A stretch of 35,733 nucleotides of DNA from Bacteroidota bacterium (lineage in GTDB: Bacteria > Bacteroidota > Ignavibacteria > Kryptoniales > JAKASW01). The notes beneath the pieces were generated by a model. The model was not told the DNA's origin and made no database searches. It saw nothing but the letters and a program-made list of their open reading frames with translations. This document shows, one piece after another, positions 1-8,650 of this stretch (the first letter of the stretch is position 1; each line of letters opens with the position of its first letter). Location: the NCBI GenBank assembly GCA_021811615.1, contig JAJZNW010000118.1, forward strand, positions 1 to 35,733, read 5' to 3'. The position numbers and the translations under genes were made by a program.

Positions 1-24
1 CGCCCTGCCGGGCGCACTAACAAT

Positions 25-57
25 AAGCAGTCCCGTCGGCTTACAACGGGACTGCTT
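25..57 (-). terminator. Hairpin downstream of the caspase-like gene
   Basis: A perfect 12-bp inverted repeat (AAGCAGTCCCGT at 25-36, ACGGGACTGCTT at 46-57) with a 9-nt loop lies 24 bp beyond the stop codon of the minus-strand gene ending at 81. Its position and strength fit a transcription terminator, but the minus-strand sequence after the stem has only a weak T content. A second small GC-rich dyad (CGCCC/GGCG type, 1-14) sits beside it. Confidence 0.7.
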
Positions 58-80
58 GAGTGGGACGACGGAAAGTGAAA

Positions 81-1604
81 TCACTTCATTAAAATCATTC
101 TCTCCACCTGTACGGTAGTCCCCGCCGTCAATCTGTAGATGTACACGCCGCTCGCCTTCCCGCTGGCATTCCAAGTCACCGTGTGGTAACCCACCGCCAT
201 GTGCTCGTCAGCTAATCTGGCCACTTCCCTGCCCAGCATGTCATACACCACTAACGTAACATGATTGGGTTTCAGGAGAGTGAATCTAATTTGAGTGGTC
301 GGATTGAAGGGGTTCGGGTAATTTTGGCCGATAATGACATCTCCCGTGGTGCTTGCCGACACACTATCGATTGCCAGGCTGTCTTGACGCACTTGAGGCG
401 TAAGAGGTCCACCACTGCAATCAAGACAAGTGACGTGTCTTGTGGCTGATACTTGTCGAGGTCCGCTTGTCACGTCGACCCGTATGTCGAGGTAACCATC
501 GTAATCGTACATATGCGAACTGAAAGAACTGCTCGTCGTGACCGGTCCAAACCACTGTCCTCCGGTATCGTTGGACCTGAAGTACCTCGCATAGCTGTAG
601 CTGCCTGTGCCGCCTGTCGCGCTGACCGTCCATGTGCCTTGCTGACCAACCGATAGTCTGCTTGGACCTGAAATAGAAGCGGCAATCTGGCTTGACGCGT
701 CCAATATACCAACATCACCACCTATGCCATAAAAGTTCTGTAAACCATGGTTCACGGCCGCCTGAGAAAGAGCGGCTCCCATAGACGCACCATCATTAAG
801 TGTATAATTCCAGAAGTCTTGAAAAACAAGCTCGGAAGTTCCTATGGGTAAGTCCAAAACCCCACCCGCATATGTCTTTGCGTGGCCGCTATTCAACATC
901 GCGGATTTCATCGGTTCGTTGTAGACCTCGCATGAATTGAAGAAGAAGACCTTACCGCTGAGGTTCTGAGCGCCGAACCATGTGTAGTCCAGGAATCCAT
1001 CATACAATAATATGCCGGTGGTATTTCCGTGCCCAATATTTCCCATGGCGATGAAGTTGTCACCTGTGATACCATTTTCAATAGCGCTTAGAGTGGCTTG
1101 CGCCCCCAACTTCTTATCTACCGAATACTGCTGATTGGTGGCGTAACCCGACACGGTGTTGATAGCGCTTACTGCGGTGGGTATGTTGTCAGCAGGGGTA
1201 TCGAACAAGAAAGCGTAAGTCCCCGTGGAAGAAGTTGTCGGTAGTGATCTTTTCAGCTTACTACTTTGACTGTATAACCCAAAATCAGTAACGTGTGGAA
1301 CGAAATTAGAGTCTTCCACAGTCACGGATTTGCCGTCGGATTTTATCAGCATGAATGATACGCTGTACGTAAAGCGGCTCATTTTTGCAAGGATAAAGGT
1401 CCCAGCTTCTCTGGTGTAAAATATCTTTGCAAGATTGTTTTTCAGCTTAAGCCGCTCAAAGTTCTGCTCCACAGCATTCTTGATGCTGTCCGGAGCAATT
1501 GCGACCGCAGCACCGGCAGGTGTGACCACTGTAATATTCTGTGCGTGCACCATTGCCGCAGAAAGGAGCTGCATCGAAATCAAAAGGAACATGAATTTTT
1601 TCAT
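81..1604 (-). CDS. Secreted caspase-like (clan CD-like) protein with Ig-like and T9SS sorting domains
   Basis: Predicted exported protein of 507 residues. The start at 1604 (MKKFMFLLIS) is chosen because AAAGGA lies about 7 bp upstream and a signal peptide ending near VHA-Q follows; an upstream in-frame ATG at 1673 would bury that signal. The middle region has a hydrophobic strand ending in G-H-G (His192) and a second strand ending in N-S-C (Cys225), the arrangement of the His-Cys dyad in clan CD cysteine peptidases (caspases, gingipains, clostripain). About residues 310-395 form an Ig-like module also found in the metallopeptidase at 6310-8523. The last 80 residues are a type A T9SS sorting domain (NYPNPFNPTT, VYDMLG, SGVYIY). 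So it is probably carried across the outer membrane and anchored or released. Peptidase activity is inferred from motif geometry only; the substrate is unknown. Confidence 0.85.
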   Translation of the reverse strand: MKKFMFLLISMQLLSAAMVHAQNITVVTPAGAAVAIAPDSIKNAVEQNFERLKLKNNLAKIFYTREAGTFILAKMSRFTYSVSFMLIKSDGKSVTVEDSNFVPHVTDFGLYSQSSKLKRSLPTTSSTGTYAFLFDTPADNIPTAVSAINTVSGYATNQQYSVDKKLGAQATLSAIENGITGDNFIAMGNIGHGNTTGILLYDGFLDYTWFGAQNLSGKVFFFNSCEVYNEPMKSAMLNSGHAKTYAGGVLDLPIGTSELVFQDFWNYTLNDGASMGAALSQAAVNHGLQNFYGIGGDVGILDASSQIAASISGPSRLSVGQQGTWTVSATGGTGSYSYARYFRSNDTGGQWFGPVTTSSSFSSHMYDYDGYLDIRVDVTSGPRQVSATRHVTCLDCSGGPLTPQVRQDSLAIDSVSASTTGDVIIGQNYPNPFNPTTQIRFTLLKPNHVTLVVYDMLGREVARLADEHMAVGYHTVTWNASGKASGVYIYRLTAGTTVQVERMILMK

Positions 1605-1745
1605 GACCAATCCTTTCATCTTGATCTGATTGATTTGAAATTCTCTTTTGCCTAACTTCATGACAGCAAACAAAGGAGGCGTGTTTACAGGGCGATGCCC
1701 CTGCGTTTCATGCCTTGCTCGTTGTCAGCGAGATGTTGTTTGCTC

Positions 1746-1796
1746 TGCCCCAACTGACGGGGCAACCAACGGGGTGATGTTAGCGCATCATCCCGT
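1746..1796. terminator. Two adjacent hairpins between minus-strand genes
   Basis: TGCCCC/GGGGCA (1746-1751 and 1759-1764) is followed by an 11-bp stem with one G-T pair (1769-1779 with 1786-1796, 6-nt loop). They lie just downstream of the lipoprotein gene that ends at 1823 on the minus strand. Neither has a convincing T-run, so a terminator role is only likely by position. Confidence 0.4.
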
Positions 1797-1822
1797 CATT
1801 ATTTCTGACCATTCACGCGATG

Positions 1823-3013
1823 TCACCCCCCTTCTGGCTTGATATAAGGTGGTACGAAAGTCGGCACTATATCATTCGGACTGACCACTTTGAACGTGCC
1901 GTTATCAATTGAAAACAAAATGTAAGTCGGCATTCCCAAACTACATTGTCTTAAATAGTGGACCTGTCCATCGTATTTCTTACCGTTAATCGTTATTATG
2001 CTTGAGGGCCAGACTGGATTGCCCTTGATTGTCATGTTAGCTGCATACGACGGATAAATTTCAAACTTGGCCAGTAGTGGCTCTATGGTCATCTTAAAGA
2101 CAAATTGGTACGATTGATAAGGCGGTAAAACGAACAAAGCCGGATGCATCTCTTGCCCGCCGGCAAAGAAACCAAAGCCATCATTTTGGTGCGAGTTATT
2201 GTAGAGATAGCATTTATTATCGAGGGGACTGATGACCGTGTCGGATACTAAGTCGTATAACGCAGTGTACTCCGGCTGATAAAGATCGAATTTTGTCATC
2301 AGTTCTCTGGGTACGAAAAGAAGAAACCCTATCCTAAAAATAGTGTCGGCGCTCGTGTTTTGCAGTGTCTGTTTGATTTCAACGTTCAGATAGTTGGGGT
2401 TGATTGAATCCTTCTGAATCGAGTAGTCGGATATCACATCCATATTCAGGAAATGGTTCGTTCCGAAGTTTTTTGCGAACATACTCTCTTCACCGTAATA
2501 GCTGGAGTATGCGAGGTGAATTCCGTTAGACGGGCCAAGCTTCATGTCTTTCCAGATGTAAGAGTCGGCAGTAGTCACGCTGGGTTTATCAGCCAGGGAA
2601 TCATGGCTCACATTCGGAACATCGAAATAGTCCGGGTACTCGACAGTGATATAAGCGAACTTTCCGAATAGGGGTGATTGAATCGACTCTCGCTTTAACG
2701 TGTCGGGCAGGGGTGACTCGACATTGCAAGAGACAGGCGATGTAGAATTGTTGATTAGAAATGTTTCGTGAAAATTGACAACCGGAAAAGAATAAACGCC
2801 AGTGGAAGCCTGATCTGCAAAGACACTTAGGTGATCCCTCTCAATCACATAAATGCTTGAATCACTGCTAACCGGCTGGTTTGCACTGGTCGGCTGCTGG
2901 CAACTACTGTATGCCAGGCTGAACCAGACACAGAGAGTTACGAACGCAATCCACGTCTTCGCGCTTAGCGCGCGCGATAACGCTCTCCTTTTGATAGAAA
3001 CTTCAAGACTCAA
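1823..3013 (-). CDS. Predicted lipoprotein of unknown function
   Basis: I do not recognise a family. The 396-residue product has a positively charged N-terminus (IKRRALSRALSAK), one hydrophobic segment and a lipobox-like L-A-Y-S-S-C with the lipid-accepting Cys at about residue 38, followed by a Gln/Ser/Thr-rich linker. It should therefore be an exported lipoprotein. The start is a TTG at 3013, supported by AAGGAG about 9 bp upstream; no ATG fits the signal peptide. The rest is rich in aromatic residues, Ser, Asn and Asp with no transmembrane segment, consistent with a soluble beta-rich domain. It is flanked by the caspase-like gene and a LuxR-type regulator on the same strand, but gaps of over 100 bp on both sides argue against a tight operon. 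Confidence 0.8.
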   Translation of the reverse strand: MSLEVSIKRRALSRALSAKTWIAFVTLCVWFSLAYSSCQQPTSANQPVSSDSSIYVIERDHLSVFADQASTGVYSFPVVNFHETFLINNSTSPVSCNVESPLPDTLKRESIQSPLFGKFAYITVEYPDYFDVPNVSHDSLADKPSVTTADSYIWKDMKLGPSNGIHLAYSSYYGEESMFAKNFGTNHFLNMDVISDYSIQKDSINPNYLNVEIKQTLQNTSADTIFRIGFLLFVPRELMTKFDLYQPEYTALYDLVSDTVISPLDNKCYLYNNSHQNDGFGFFAGGQEMHPALFVLPPYQSYQFVFKMTIEPLLAKFEIYPSYAANMTIKGNPVWPSSIITINGKKYDGQVHYLRQCSLGMPTYILFSIDNGTFKVVSPNDIVPTFVPPYIKPEGG

Positions 3014-3162
3014 ATCGTTTGGCTCCTTCCTGACAAATGGTTCTGCTGGAGGAGTTACTTGAACTCTATTACGGCTGTTTGCAGCTTATAGGCCGCGCGC
3101 CGATAATGATCCGACATTGCAGGTCTCCAACAGGTCTTTCGCGAAGCATCGACATGCCCAAT

Positions 3163-3477
3163 CTACATCGAGCATCTCGCTTGCGCAATCGATGGATCCA
3201 TTGATTTTTCATCCTCACCGATTTCACGAGCGGAGCGCACCTGAACCAAGCCCAATATCCCTGCTGAAAGGAGTTTTCTCACAGCCGCCGCCTCGTTATG
3301 CACCCCGAGTTTTCGGTATGCCTTCGCAAGATGAGTGTCCACGGTGTGTAAACTGATGTTAAGCTGCTCCGAGATCTCGCTGCGTTTCAAGCCTTCAATG
3401 AGCATCTTCAGAACTCTGAGTTCCCCGCAGGTTAAATCGTGTGGGTTATCACAGAAGCGTCCAACTTTTCTTGTCAT
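3163..3477 (-). CDS. LuxR/GerE-type HTH transcriptional regulator (HTH only)
   Basis: A 104-residue protein made almost wholly of a LuxR/GerE DNA-binding domain, about residues 14-72. It shows the family pattern L-T-x-x-E-x-x-V-L, the recognition-helix region I-S-L-H-T-V-D-T-H and K-L-G-V-H-N. There is no receiver or autoinducer-binding domain in front: only about 13 residues precede the HTH. Such solo HTH proteins are usually cytoplasmic DNA-binding regulators; what it senses, if anything, cannot be read here. Start ATG 3477 has a strong GGAGGT about 8 bp upstream. The C-terminal 30 residues after the HTH are of low complexity and match nothing I know. It lies between the lipoprotein gene and the split TolB gene, all on the minus strand. 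Confidence 0.9.
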   Translation of the reverse strand: MTRKVGRFCDNPHDLTCGELRVLKMLIEGLKRSEISEQLNISLHTVDTHLAKAYRKLGVHNEAAAVRKLLSAGILGLVQVRSAREIGEDEKSMDPSIAQARCSM

Positions 3478-3601
3478 TGGTTCTTACCTCCGTCTTCGTG
3501 CGAACACTTTCTGAATTTGATTTTGGGTTTGACCTAATTGTGCGACACGACTCGATTACATGCCCCCTTTGATTTCTAAGTATCCATGACGGCGCCCCCT
3601 T

Positions 3602-4504
3602 TCAAAAAGTCAGTTGGTGTTTGTCGCTTCCGTCTTTGCGCATGAGCCAGATCTTCCCATTGACCGATCTGGTATCCGTGTATGCAATCCACTCGCCGTC
3701 AGGTGACCAGTCGCAGGAATAACCTCCGGTTTGCGTCAGTTGTTTTAGATTATTTCCTGATGAATCCATCACCCATATATTCGGCGCTTGTCCGCTTGCT
3801 TGCGATGTGAATACTATCATAGTGCCATCCGGGGAATATTTGGGGTAACGATTGTCCCAGTTTGTTCCCTCCAAGGGGATCAAAACCTTTCTACTTCCCT
3901 TGTCGACATCAAAGAGCCACAAGGAATCTCCGATGGTTTGGCCTTCGGAAGTTATGCTTGTGGTAAGGTACATTATCTGATTCCGCATGGGGGACCAACT
4001 TGGATAATTGCCAAATGCTGTAATGAACAGTCTCCCGTTTCCTGTAGCAGACATCAACCAAACGCCGCATGTATTTGGCCCTTCGCAAATGGATTCGTTA
4101 TAAGTAATCCAACGGCCGTCGGGACTCCACGCTGGCAAGAAATTTCGCCCGTCCGCAGTTAATTGAGCAAGGCTGTCTCCATTTAACTACACTTTGAATA
4201 TTTGAGCATTATCCGAGAAAGCAATCCACTTCCCATCGGGCGACCAGTCAGGGCTGTAAGCGCTTGCGCTCGAATAGATGATCCTATTGTCCGTGCCGTC
4301 AACGTTAATCAGGTATATCCCCGTTTTCCCGTTAACCGTGTCGCCATGAACATAAGCAATCGTTCTTCCGTCCGGTGACCAGGAAGGTTCAAAATCCGTC
4401 AGCCTGAAATCAAGGTCTTTATTAGCTACCGGGTTATCCCTGCATGAGCCGAACGCTAATATTATTGCAAAAAGGAAGGAGTATCTAATCATGCACCAGT
4501 GCAT
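3602..4504 (-). pseudogene. TolB-like beta-propeller lipoprotein split by an in-frame TAG
   Basis: Two open segments (4504-4187 and 4186-3602) are in the same frame and separated only by a TAG codon at 4187-4189. Translation across it gives Q-I-F-K-V-stop-L-N-G-D-S-L-A-Q-L-T, exactly the linker expected between two propeller blades, so this was one gene of about 300 codons. The product has a lipobox (A-F-G-S-C) and repeated WD40-like/TolB motifs of the form P-x-W-S-P-D-G-x-x-I-x-Y (PSWSPDGRTIAY, PDWSPDGKWIAF, PAWSPDGRWITY, CDWSPDGEWIAY). The start at ATG 4504 is preferred because GGGA lies about 9 bp upstream; the in-frame ATG at 4492 lacks a ribosome site. TolB-like propellers bind proteins or ligands in the periplasm. 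It may be a recent pseudogene, a sequencing error, or a suppressed amber. Confidence 0.85.
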
Positions 4505-4819
4505 ATGAATACATCCCTTCAAAGATTCAGATCTTCAGTCGAATTGTCGCCTTAACACGTAAGCACAGCCCGAGCCGTCCGAATGCCACGATTCCTCTGT
4601 GAACAGACTTACCGCAGCATCAGCTCCAATGGTGGCACCGTCATAGGTAGATTCTTCAGCTCAGGAACCGAACTTCAGCATTTTCTTGAGTAGACACGAT
4701 CCCGCCGTCCTTTGATTCGCCTGACGATGATCACCAGATCAAATCTTTCAATGTGCGTGTTGCGCCCTTACCGCCTGACGGCACTAGTATAAGGCAAGAC
4801 TTCCGATTTGTCAAGGACA
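4505..4819. other. Non-coding gap, no recognised feature
   Basis: About 315 bp between the split TolB gene and the broken comM copy. I see no ORF with a ribosome site, no tRNA-like fold and no clear inverted repeat. It probably contains the promoter of the minus-strand TolB gene, but I could not pick one with confidence. Confidence 0.5.
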
Positions 4820-5332
4820 CTATCGAGAGATTTCGCCAAGCCTCCACCCATCCAGATACAGTTGCCTGTCCAGCGTCCTATATTGTATCGCCTCGGCTAT
4901 ATGTTCAGGCATAATGTCGCCTGTACCACCAAGGTCTGCAATCGTCCTGGCAACCTTCAGTATCCTATCATACGCTCTGGCGCTTAGCCCAAGCTTCGTT
5001 ATCGCCTGCTTCAACAAGTCTTCCCCACCTGCATCCGGCTGACAGAACTCCCTTATCTCTTTGCTCTGCATGTCGGCGTTCTTGAAGAGTCCTTTTCTTC
5101 CCTTGAATCTTTCTCTCTGAATCTCACGCGCCTTCTCTACTCTCGCTCTTACCGAAGCAGAAGGCTCGCCGGATTTCTTGCTCGAAAGCTCGGCATACTT
5201 CACCGCAGGCACCTCCACATGTATATCTATCCTATCGAGCAGCGGCCCGCTGATCTTCGACATGTACCTCTGTATCTGTACCTGGCTGCAGCTGCACGTG
5301 GCGTTCGGATTGCCGTAGTTTCCACATGGACA
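4820..5332 (-). pseudogene. 5'-truncated copy of comM/yifB (C-terminal third)
   Basis: Positions 4851-5332 align without gaps to 11875-12356 of the intact comM gene (constant offset 7024), covering its C-terminal 160 or so codons from C-P-C-G-N-Y-G to the end. Homology stops abruptly at 5332: the Walker A and B parts and the start are missing, so no functional ATPase can be made. It is a mosaic: 5031-5332 differs at a single base of 302, whereas 4851-5030 differs at about 25 of 180, nearly all at silent positions (two amino-acid changes). Past 4851 the reading frame runs into unrelated sequence and adds a short tail (G-W-R-L-G-E-I-S-R) before stopping at 4820. It lies in the same orientation as comM, making a direct repeat around the intervening block. 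Confidence 0.9.
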
Positions 5333-5354
5333 CCCCTGCGTTGCCATTCTGGAT

Positions 5355-5774
5355 GTGCGATTACGAGCCAAAAAGCCGGTATCTAAAGCATACCCAAAGG
5401 CTCTTCTGACCCTTGGTGACCATGTGAGAAAACGGCGGACAGACCTCGGAATTTTGCAGCGGCAGGTCGCGGATCTCCTCAGCGTGGACGTGATGTCCGT
5501 CGTCGGATGGGAAGTGGCGGGACGGGAGCCGCTCGTACGGCACATTCCCCAGATAATTGAGTTCCTGGGATATGTTCCAGAGGACCTCTTCCCGGCCCGT
5601 ACGACGGGCGAGAAGATCAGACGGTACCGGATGCTTAAGGGGATGACCAGAAGGCAACTTGCGCAGGAGTTAGACCTTGACGAAGGGACATTACGCTCCG
5701 TTGAAACGGACGAACGAAAACACGCTGCACAAACCACAGAGAAGATCGCTAGGCTTTTCAAATCACTTCTTTGA
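5355..5774 (+). CDS. Double-HTH XRE-family regulator, start uncertain
   Basis: A 139-residue protein with two helix-turn-helix segments of the XRE (Cro/CI) type. The first, about residues 15-72, has L-G-D-H-V-R-K-R-R-x-D-L-G-x-L-Q-x-x-V-A and ends in the typical I-P-x-I-I-E-F-L-G-Y-V-P. The second, about residues 82-135, has I-R-R-Y-R-x-x-K-G-M-T-R-R-Q-L-A. Proteins of this small family are often orphan regulators in accessory DNA. The listed start is a GTG without a ribosome site, only 22 bp from the end of the comM homology, and the frame stays open upstream into the comM fragment. The native 5' end and promoter may therefore have been lost in the rearrangement. It points the opposite way to the surrounding genes. 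Confidence 0.75.
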   Translation: MRLRAKKPVSKAYPKALLTLGDHVRKRRTDLGILQRQVADLLSVDVMSVVGWEVAGREPLVRHIPQIIEFLGYVPEDLFPARTTGEKIRRYRMLKGMTRRQLAQELDLDEGTLRSVETDERKHAAQTTEKIARLFKSLL

Positions 5775-6259
5775 TTGATCCGTATGAGGAGTACAAAGAT
5801 TTACTGGCCTGAAATCCGTGAAAACGGACAGTCGGCAGGGAAACTAACAAATGCTTTATCTTTCTGTCGATGAGCTCGTGTGACCAGTGGGCGGCGCTCC
5901 AGCCCACCGCGGACTGTGCGAATTGTCCCCGGTAATCCTGCTCTGTCAGACTGCGCCAGATTAATCCATTTGGAGGTTTGTCCATAACTTTCTTCCGTTA
6001 GCTTTCCTCCGCGAATCCTCTTGCCGGAATCGCCATAGCTTGGGGATTCCCCCTTCCGATAGATCATAGAGATAGACGGAGTACATAGACAAGAACTGAG
6101 GAGTAATTGTCGAACCGATGCCCCGAGACGCCCTCTTGAATTGTAAGTAAATCATCTCAGATGTCTTCATCACAAAAGGCGCGCGGGGAACATGACAAGC
6201 TCGAAAAAAAGAGCCCGATAAGGACGCTTATTCGGCTTGGGTGATGCGGATTCAGAAAA
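5775..6259. other. Gap with only weak overlapping ORFs
   Basis: About 485 bp between the HTH gene and the terminator of the metallopeptidase gene. Three short minus-strand ORFs overlap here (75-88 codons). None shows a ribosome site, a recognisable motif or a plausible composition, and they overlap in different frames. The stretch may be the decayed remnant of an inserted gene. Confidence 0.4.
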
Positions 6260-6289
6260 GTTAAGCCCCGATGCCTATCGGGGCTTAAC
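6260..6289 (-). terminator. Rho-independent terminator of the metallopeptidase gene
   Basis: A perfect 13-bp inverted repeat (GTTAAGCCCCGAT at 6260-6272, ATCGGGGCTTAAC at 6277-6289) with a 4-nt loop. On the minus strand it is followed directly by TTTTCTG. It lies 20 bp beyond the stop of the gene ending at 6310. Confidence 0.88.
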
Positions 6290-6309
6290 CGAGAGTTCCC
6301 TTATGAATT

Positions 6310-8523
6310 CTATTTCATAAGAAGCATGCGCCTTGACTGGGCATAGTTTCCTGCAGTCATCCTATAGATGTAGACACCGCTTGCCAGCCGGCTCGCATCC
6401 CAAGTCACGGTGTGAAAGCCTGCGCTGATTTCCCCATCAACAATGGTCGCCACTTGTTTTCCAAGCATGTCATAAACGATCAGCTTAACATAGGAATCCT
6501 TGGGAAGCGCGAAGGAAATTTCAGTAGTTGGGTTGAACGGGTTTGGAAAATTCTGTCCCAGGAGATAATCCTTGGGAAGATTTGAGACCTCAGGAGACGA
6601 GGAACGCGCGGCCGCCTGCGGACAGCCTGGACACGGAGTGCAGTCCGAGCAAACGACGTTGATGAGGCCTGAAGACTGAATTGTGCCGATGCTTCCGTCA
6701 TCGCGTGTGATCTGAGCGGTCACGTTACATTGCAAGCCTATGTTACCGTCGTTACTTCTCATAGTTGTACTGTATGAACCGCCGGTACCCACTTCTGCCC
6801 ACTGTCCATTAGTACTGTTTGACTTCAAGTACCATGCATAGCTGTAGCTGCCGCTTCCCCAGTCCGTGGAGACCGTCCAAGTTCCCTGCTGACCGATTGA
6901 CAGATGGGTCGGCCCCGACATCGAGGGTGTCGAGGGATCCCCAAAGCCGCGGATTGCAAAGACATCTTCAATAGCATTGATGTGGGCGCCGCCGAAATAG
7001 TTGTTGTCGGCATTTATTATCGCCTGACGATATTGAAGGAATGTCGAATTCGTCGGGATTCCATAAAGCCCATAGAAGATGTCCCGATCGGAGTAATATT
7101 GACCGACATTGGGATTGCTTCTGAGATCCCATAGGCTTGCGGACCAAAGCTCACTGCCCAAATGTGGCTCAAGATACGGCATACCCTCTGACGAATATGT
7201 GTTTGGATCATTGTACTCAGCATAGTCAACAACCAGCGGATGCACCATGTTCCGTTGATCCAAAAGATAACCGGCTGTAGCGTATTCTCCAATTAACGTC
7301 CGTCCGGTGTAAGTACCAGCAAAGTAATCTGAATTCCCTTCGTCTATCGCTCCGGTTTCGTTATAACCCGACGCGAGGTTGACAACGTGATGAGTGACTG
7401 CGTGCGTGTATTCGTGCATAATTACCTTGTCTTCTTTTGCAAAGTCGTTGAACCCGGTGACTCCTTGTCCATCGCTGAAGTAGAGTTGCCCGGTGCTCCC
7501 ATCATACTCTGCGTTCGGGGATGGAAACACTGTATGTGCATGGGCGGTGATCTGCGTGAAAGCGCTGAAGCCGAGTGCATTCCAGAAGTTCGTGCGGAAG
7601 TCGCTGATGTGGTAGAAAAGATTTGCTTCGTCAAAGTGAGAATCGGTAGGGCCATAGACGAAGTCTGCTGAGGGGCTGTATGCACGAGACGTGGCATCGT
7701 TCACTATGTTGGCATACGTGCCTTCAAGGTATCCGGAGTTATCGATATAGACCAGATTGACAGTAGTCCAGCTTGGGTCGATGAACGGATGATGCAAATA
7801 CACGCTTCCCTGAGGGGGAGGGAGCATGGTGGGAAGGACGCCGTCAAGTGCGGTACTCCTCCGGCTGAGAACCACACCAGCGAAGCCGTCAATGTCGTAA
7901 ATCCATTCTCCGATGCCGTGGGCGGGAGGCACCTGAATCTCCCATGCGAGGCGGTACGCTGTGTCTGCCGGAAAAACCACAAGCCGGTATGAGGTCATAG
8001 AATCTCTGAGGGAAACAGATGGTGGCGGGTTCTGCAGTGCAGCGGAAAGAGCCTGCTGGGCAGAAAGCTTCGGCGTTGTGCTAACGGTAATGTTCTTGAA
8101 AAATCCTCCAAGAGCAGACTGAACTCTTCCGCCCGGTAGAACGGTTACTACATACTGGCCGCCGACAACAGGAATTTGCTCGTAGTATTGTTTGAAGCGC
8201 ACGTAGTGGATGTCCTGATTTGTCTGAACCTTCTCCTCTCTCAGTTCATCGATTCCGCTTCTCTCCTTGATTGAGTTTCGGAACTCCTGCAGGAAGGTCT
8301 GGGCTGACGTCAAAGGATCTTGCGAAAAAGAGTGCGGCTTTCCAAAAGTGATAATGTCAGCTATCCCACTTTTCTTCTGCCAGTGAACTACAAGGGAACT
8401 GTCGTACTTAGCCGAAAATGCTTTTAGCCCTGACATTTGGCTGGAGTCAGGCACAACCTGAGCGCAGACCCCTGAAGAAAGGATCGCTAAGACAAGTCCA
8501 ATGAGATAACTTTTGGTTCTCAT
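6310..8523 (-). CDS. Secreted zinc metallopeptidase (M4/M36 gluzincin) with T9SS sorting domain
   Basis: A 737-residue preproprotein. Residues 1-21 are a signal peptide (cleavage near C-A-Q). About residues 60-190 resemble the FTP/PepSY propeptide of thermolysin and fungalysin precursors (Y-V-R-F-K-Q-Y-Y-E-Q-I-P-V-V-G-G). The zinc site is H-E-Y-T-H (His370, Glu371, His374) with a third ligand Glu395 in G-A-I-D-E-G-N-S-D; the spacing is close to M4 thermolysin. The later segment E-L-W-S-A-S-L-W-D-L-R and A-F-A/F-A-I-R-G-F-G type ending resemble M36 fungalysin. Then come an Ig-like module (about 535-640) shared with the gene at 81-1604, a Cys-rich linker (C-S-D-C-T-P-C-P-G-C) and a T9SS type A sorting domain. 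It is probably an extracellular endopeptidase. Start 8523 has AAAGGAG 7 bp upstream. Confidence 0.93.
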   Translation of the reverse strand: MRTKSYLIGLVLAILSSGVCAQVVPDSSQMSGLKAFSAKYDSSLVVHWQKKSGIADIITFGKPHSFSQDPLTSAQTFLQEFRNSIKERSGIDELREEKVQTNQDIHYVRFKQYYEQIPVVGGQYVVTVLPGGRVQSALGGFFKNITVSTTPKLSAQQALSAALQNPPPSVSLRDSMTSYRLVVFPADTAYRLAWEIQVPPAHGIGEWIYDIDGFAGVVLSRRSTALDGVLPTMLPPPQGSVYLHHPFIDPSWTTVNLVYIDNSGYLEGTYANIVNDATSRAYSPSADFVYGPTDSHFDEANLFYHISDFRTNFWNALGFSAFTQITAHAHTVFPSPNAEYDGSTGQLYFSDGQGVTGFNDFAKEDKVIMHEYTHAVTHHVVNLASGYNETGAIDEGNSDYFAGTYTGRTLIGEYATAGYLLDQRNMVHPLVVDYAEYNDPNTYSSEGMPYLEPHLGSELWSASLWDLRSNPNVGQYYSDRDIFYGLYGIPTNSTFLQYRQAIINADNNYFGGAHINAIEDVFAIRGFGDPSTPSMSGPTHLSIGQQGTWTVSTDWGSGSYSYAWYLKSNSTNGQWAEVGTGGSYSTTMRSNDGNIGLQCNVTAQITRDDGSIGTIQSSGLINVVCSDCTPCPGCPQAAARSSSPEVSNLPKDYLLGQNFPNPFNPTTEISFALPKDSYVKLIVYDMLGKQVATIVDGEISAGFHTVTWDASRLASGVYIYRMTAGNYAQSRRMLLMK

Positions 8524-8650
8524 GGTTTCTCTCCTTTGTTGTAATGGTTTGAGTTATTCGTGCCGACTTTACGTGTCGGATGGATTAAGTAATCATGATG
8601 CACCATCTCCTTCCGCGGTTTGACAACAGTGATCTATTTTCCGCCATCTC

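Noticed and set aside
4820..5761. A 313-codon minus-strand ORF
   Set aside because: Only the comM-like part is real; the 5' half is the shadow of the plus-strand HTH gene.
5801..6173. Short minus-strand ORFs after the HTH gene
   Set aside because: They overlap one another in different frames and match nothing I recognise.
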